From Siphonodentalium dalli (lineage: Eukaryota > Mollusca > Scaphopoda > Gadilida > Siphonodentaliidae), in NCBI GenBank assembly GCA_032622095.1, contig CP136069.1, positions 746,001-810,000 on the forward strand: a DNA stretch of 64,000 nt, given 5' to 3'. Position numbers and translations under genes: made by a program. The notes beneath the pieces were generated by a model. It was not told the DNA's origin, ran no database searches, and worked only from the letters and a program-made list of their open reading frames with translations. Below, in pieces: positions 63,934 to 64,000 of the stretch (its first letter is position 1; each line of letters starts with the position of its first letter).

Positions 63934-64000
63934 TAAAGCGATAGCCCGCTTTTTCGCGGAATAATTGTAACTCCCTACATTTCTTCAGAATTGCCCATCA

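Overview
This window is non-coding animal DNA. About 54 of its 64 kb is tandem repeat, and the rest is mostly small or broken transposable elements. There are no operons, ribosome binding sites or dense genes. The tRNA-derived SINE with an (AAAC)n tail, the TCCG-rich repeat, the many small inverted-repeat elements and a non-LTR reverse transcriptase of the Jockey/CR1/L2 group suggest a marine invertebrate, most likely a bivalve mollusc. That placement is inference from repeat style, not from a host gene.

Layout. (1) 1-44358 is one nearly homogeneous satellite array of 40 consecutive units in direct orientation. Every unit carries a common ~885-897 bp body. Nineteen units also carry a 458-bp insert that looks like a MITE: imperfect terminal inverted repeats starting GGAATCA, flanked by TATA on both sides. 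The other 21 units have the intact empty site at the same position. (2) 44359-49924 is mixed low-copy DNA: a TCCG-rich repeat with three 161-bp internal units, a 602-bp foldback element with nested palindromes, a SINE with a perfect 15-bp target-site duplication, a degenerate ~150-bp repeat, and several kilobases in which I recognise nothing. (3) 49925-59830 holds three unrelated tandem arrays packed together: a 44-bp minisatellite (about 59.6 copies), a ~38-39-bp minisatellite that reverses orientation at a palindrome, and a ~142-bp satellite (41 copies). (4) 59893-60564 is a hairpin element with three 30-bp subterminal repeats per arm, plus a diverged third arm. (5) 60656-62888 is a 5'-truncated, frameshifted LINE. 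(6) 63483-63933 is a MITE flanked by TA.

How the parts relate. No cellular pathway is encoded. The only protein-coding sequence I can support is the LINE reverse transcriptase. The long open frames in the tandem arrays follow from unit length and lack of stops, and I do not annotate them as genes. The most interesting structure is the filled/empty insertion polymorphism inside a satellite that otherwise varies mainly in homopolymer length. It offers a way to study how a transposon insertion spreads through, or is lost from, a tandem array.
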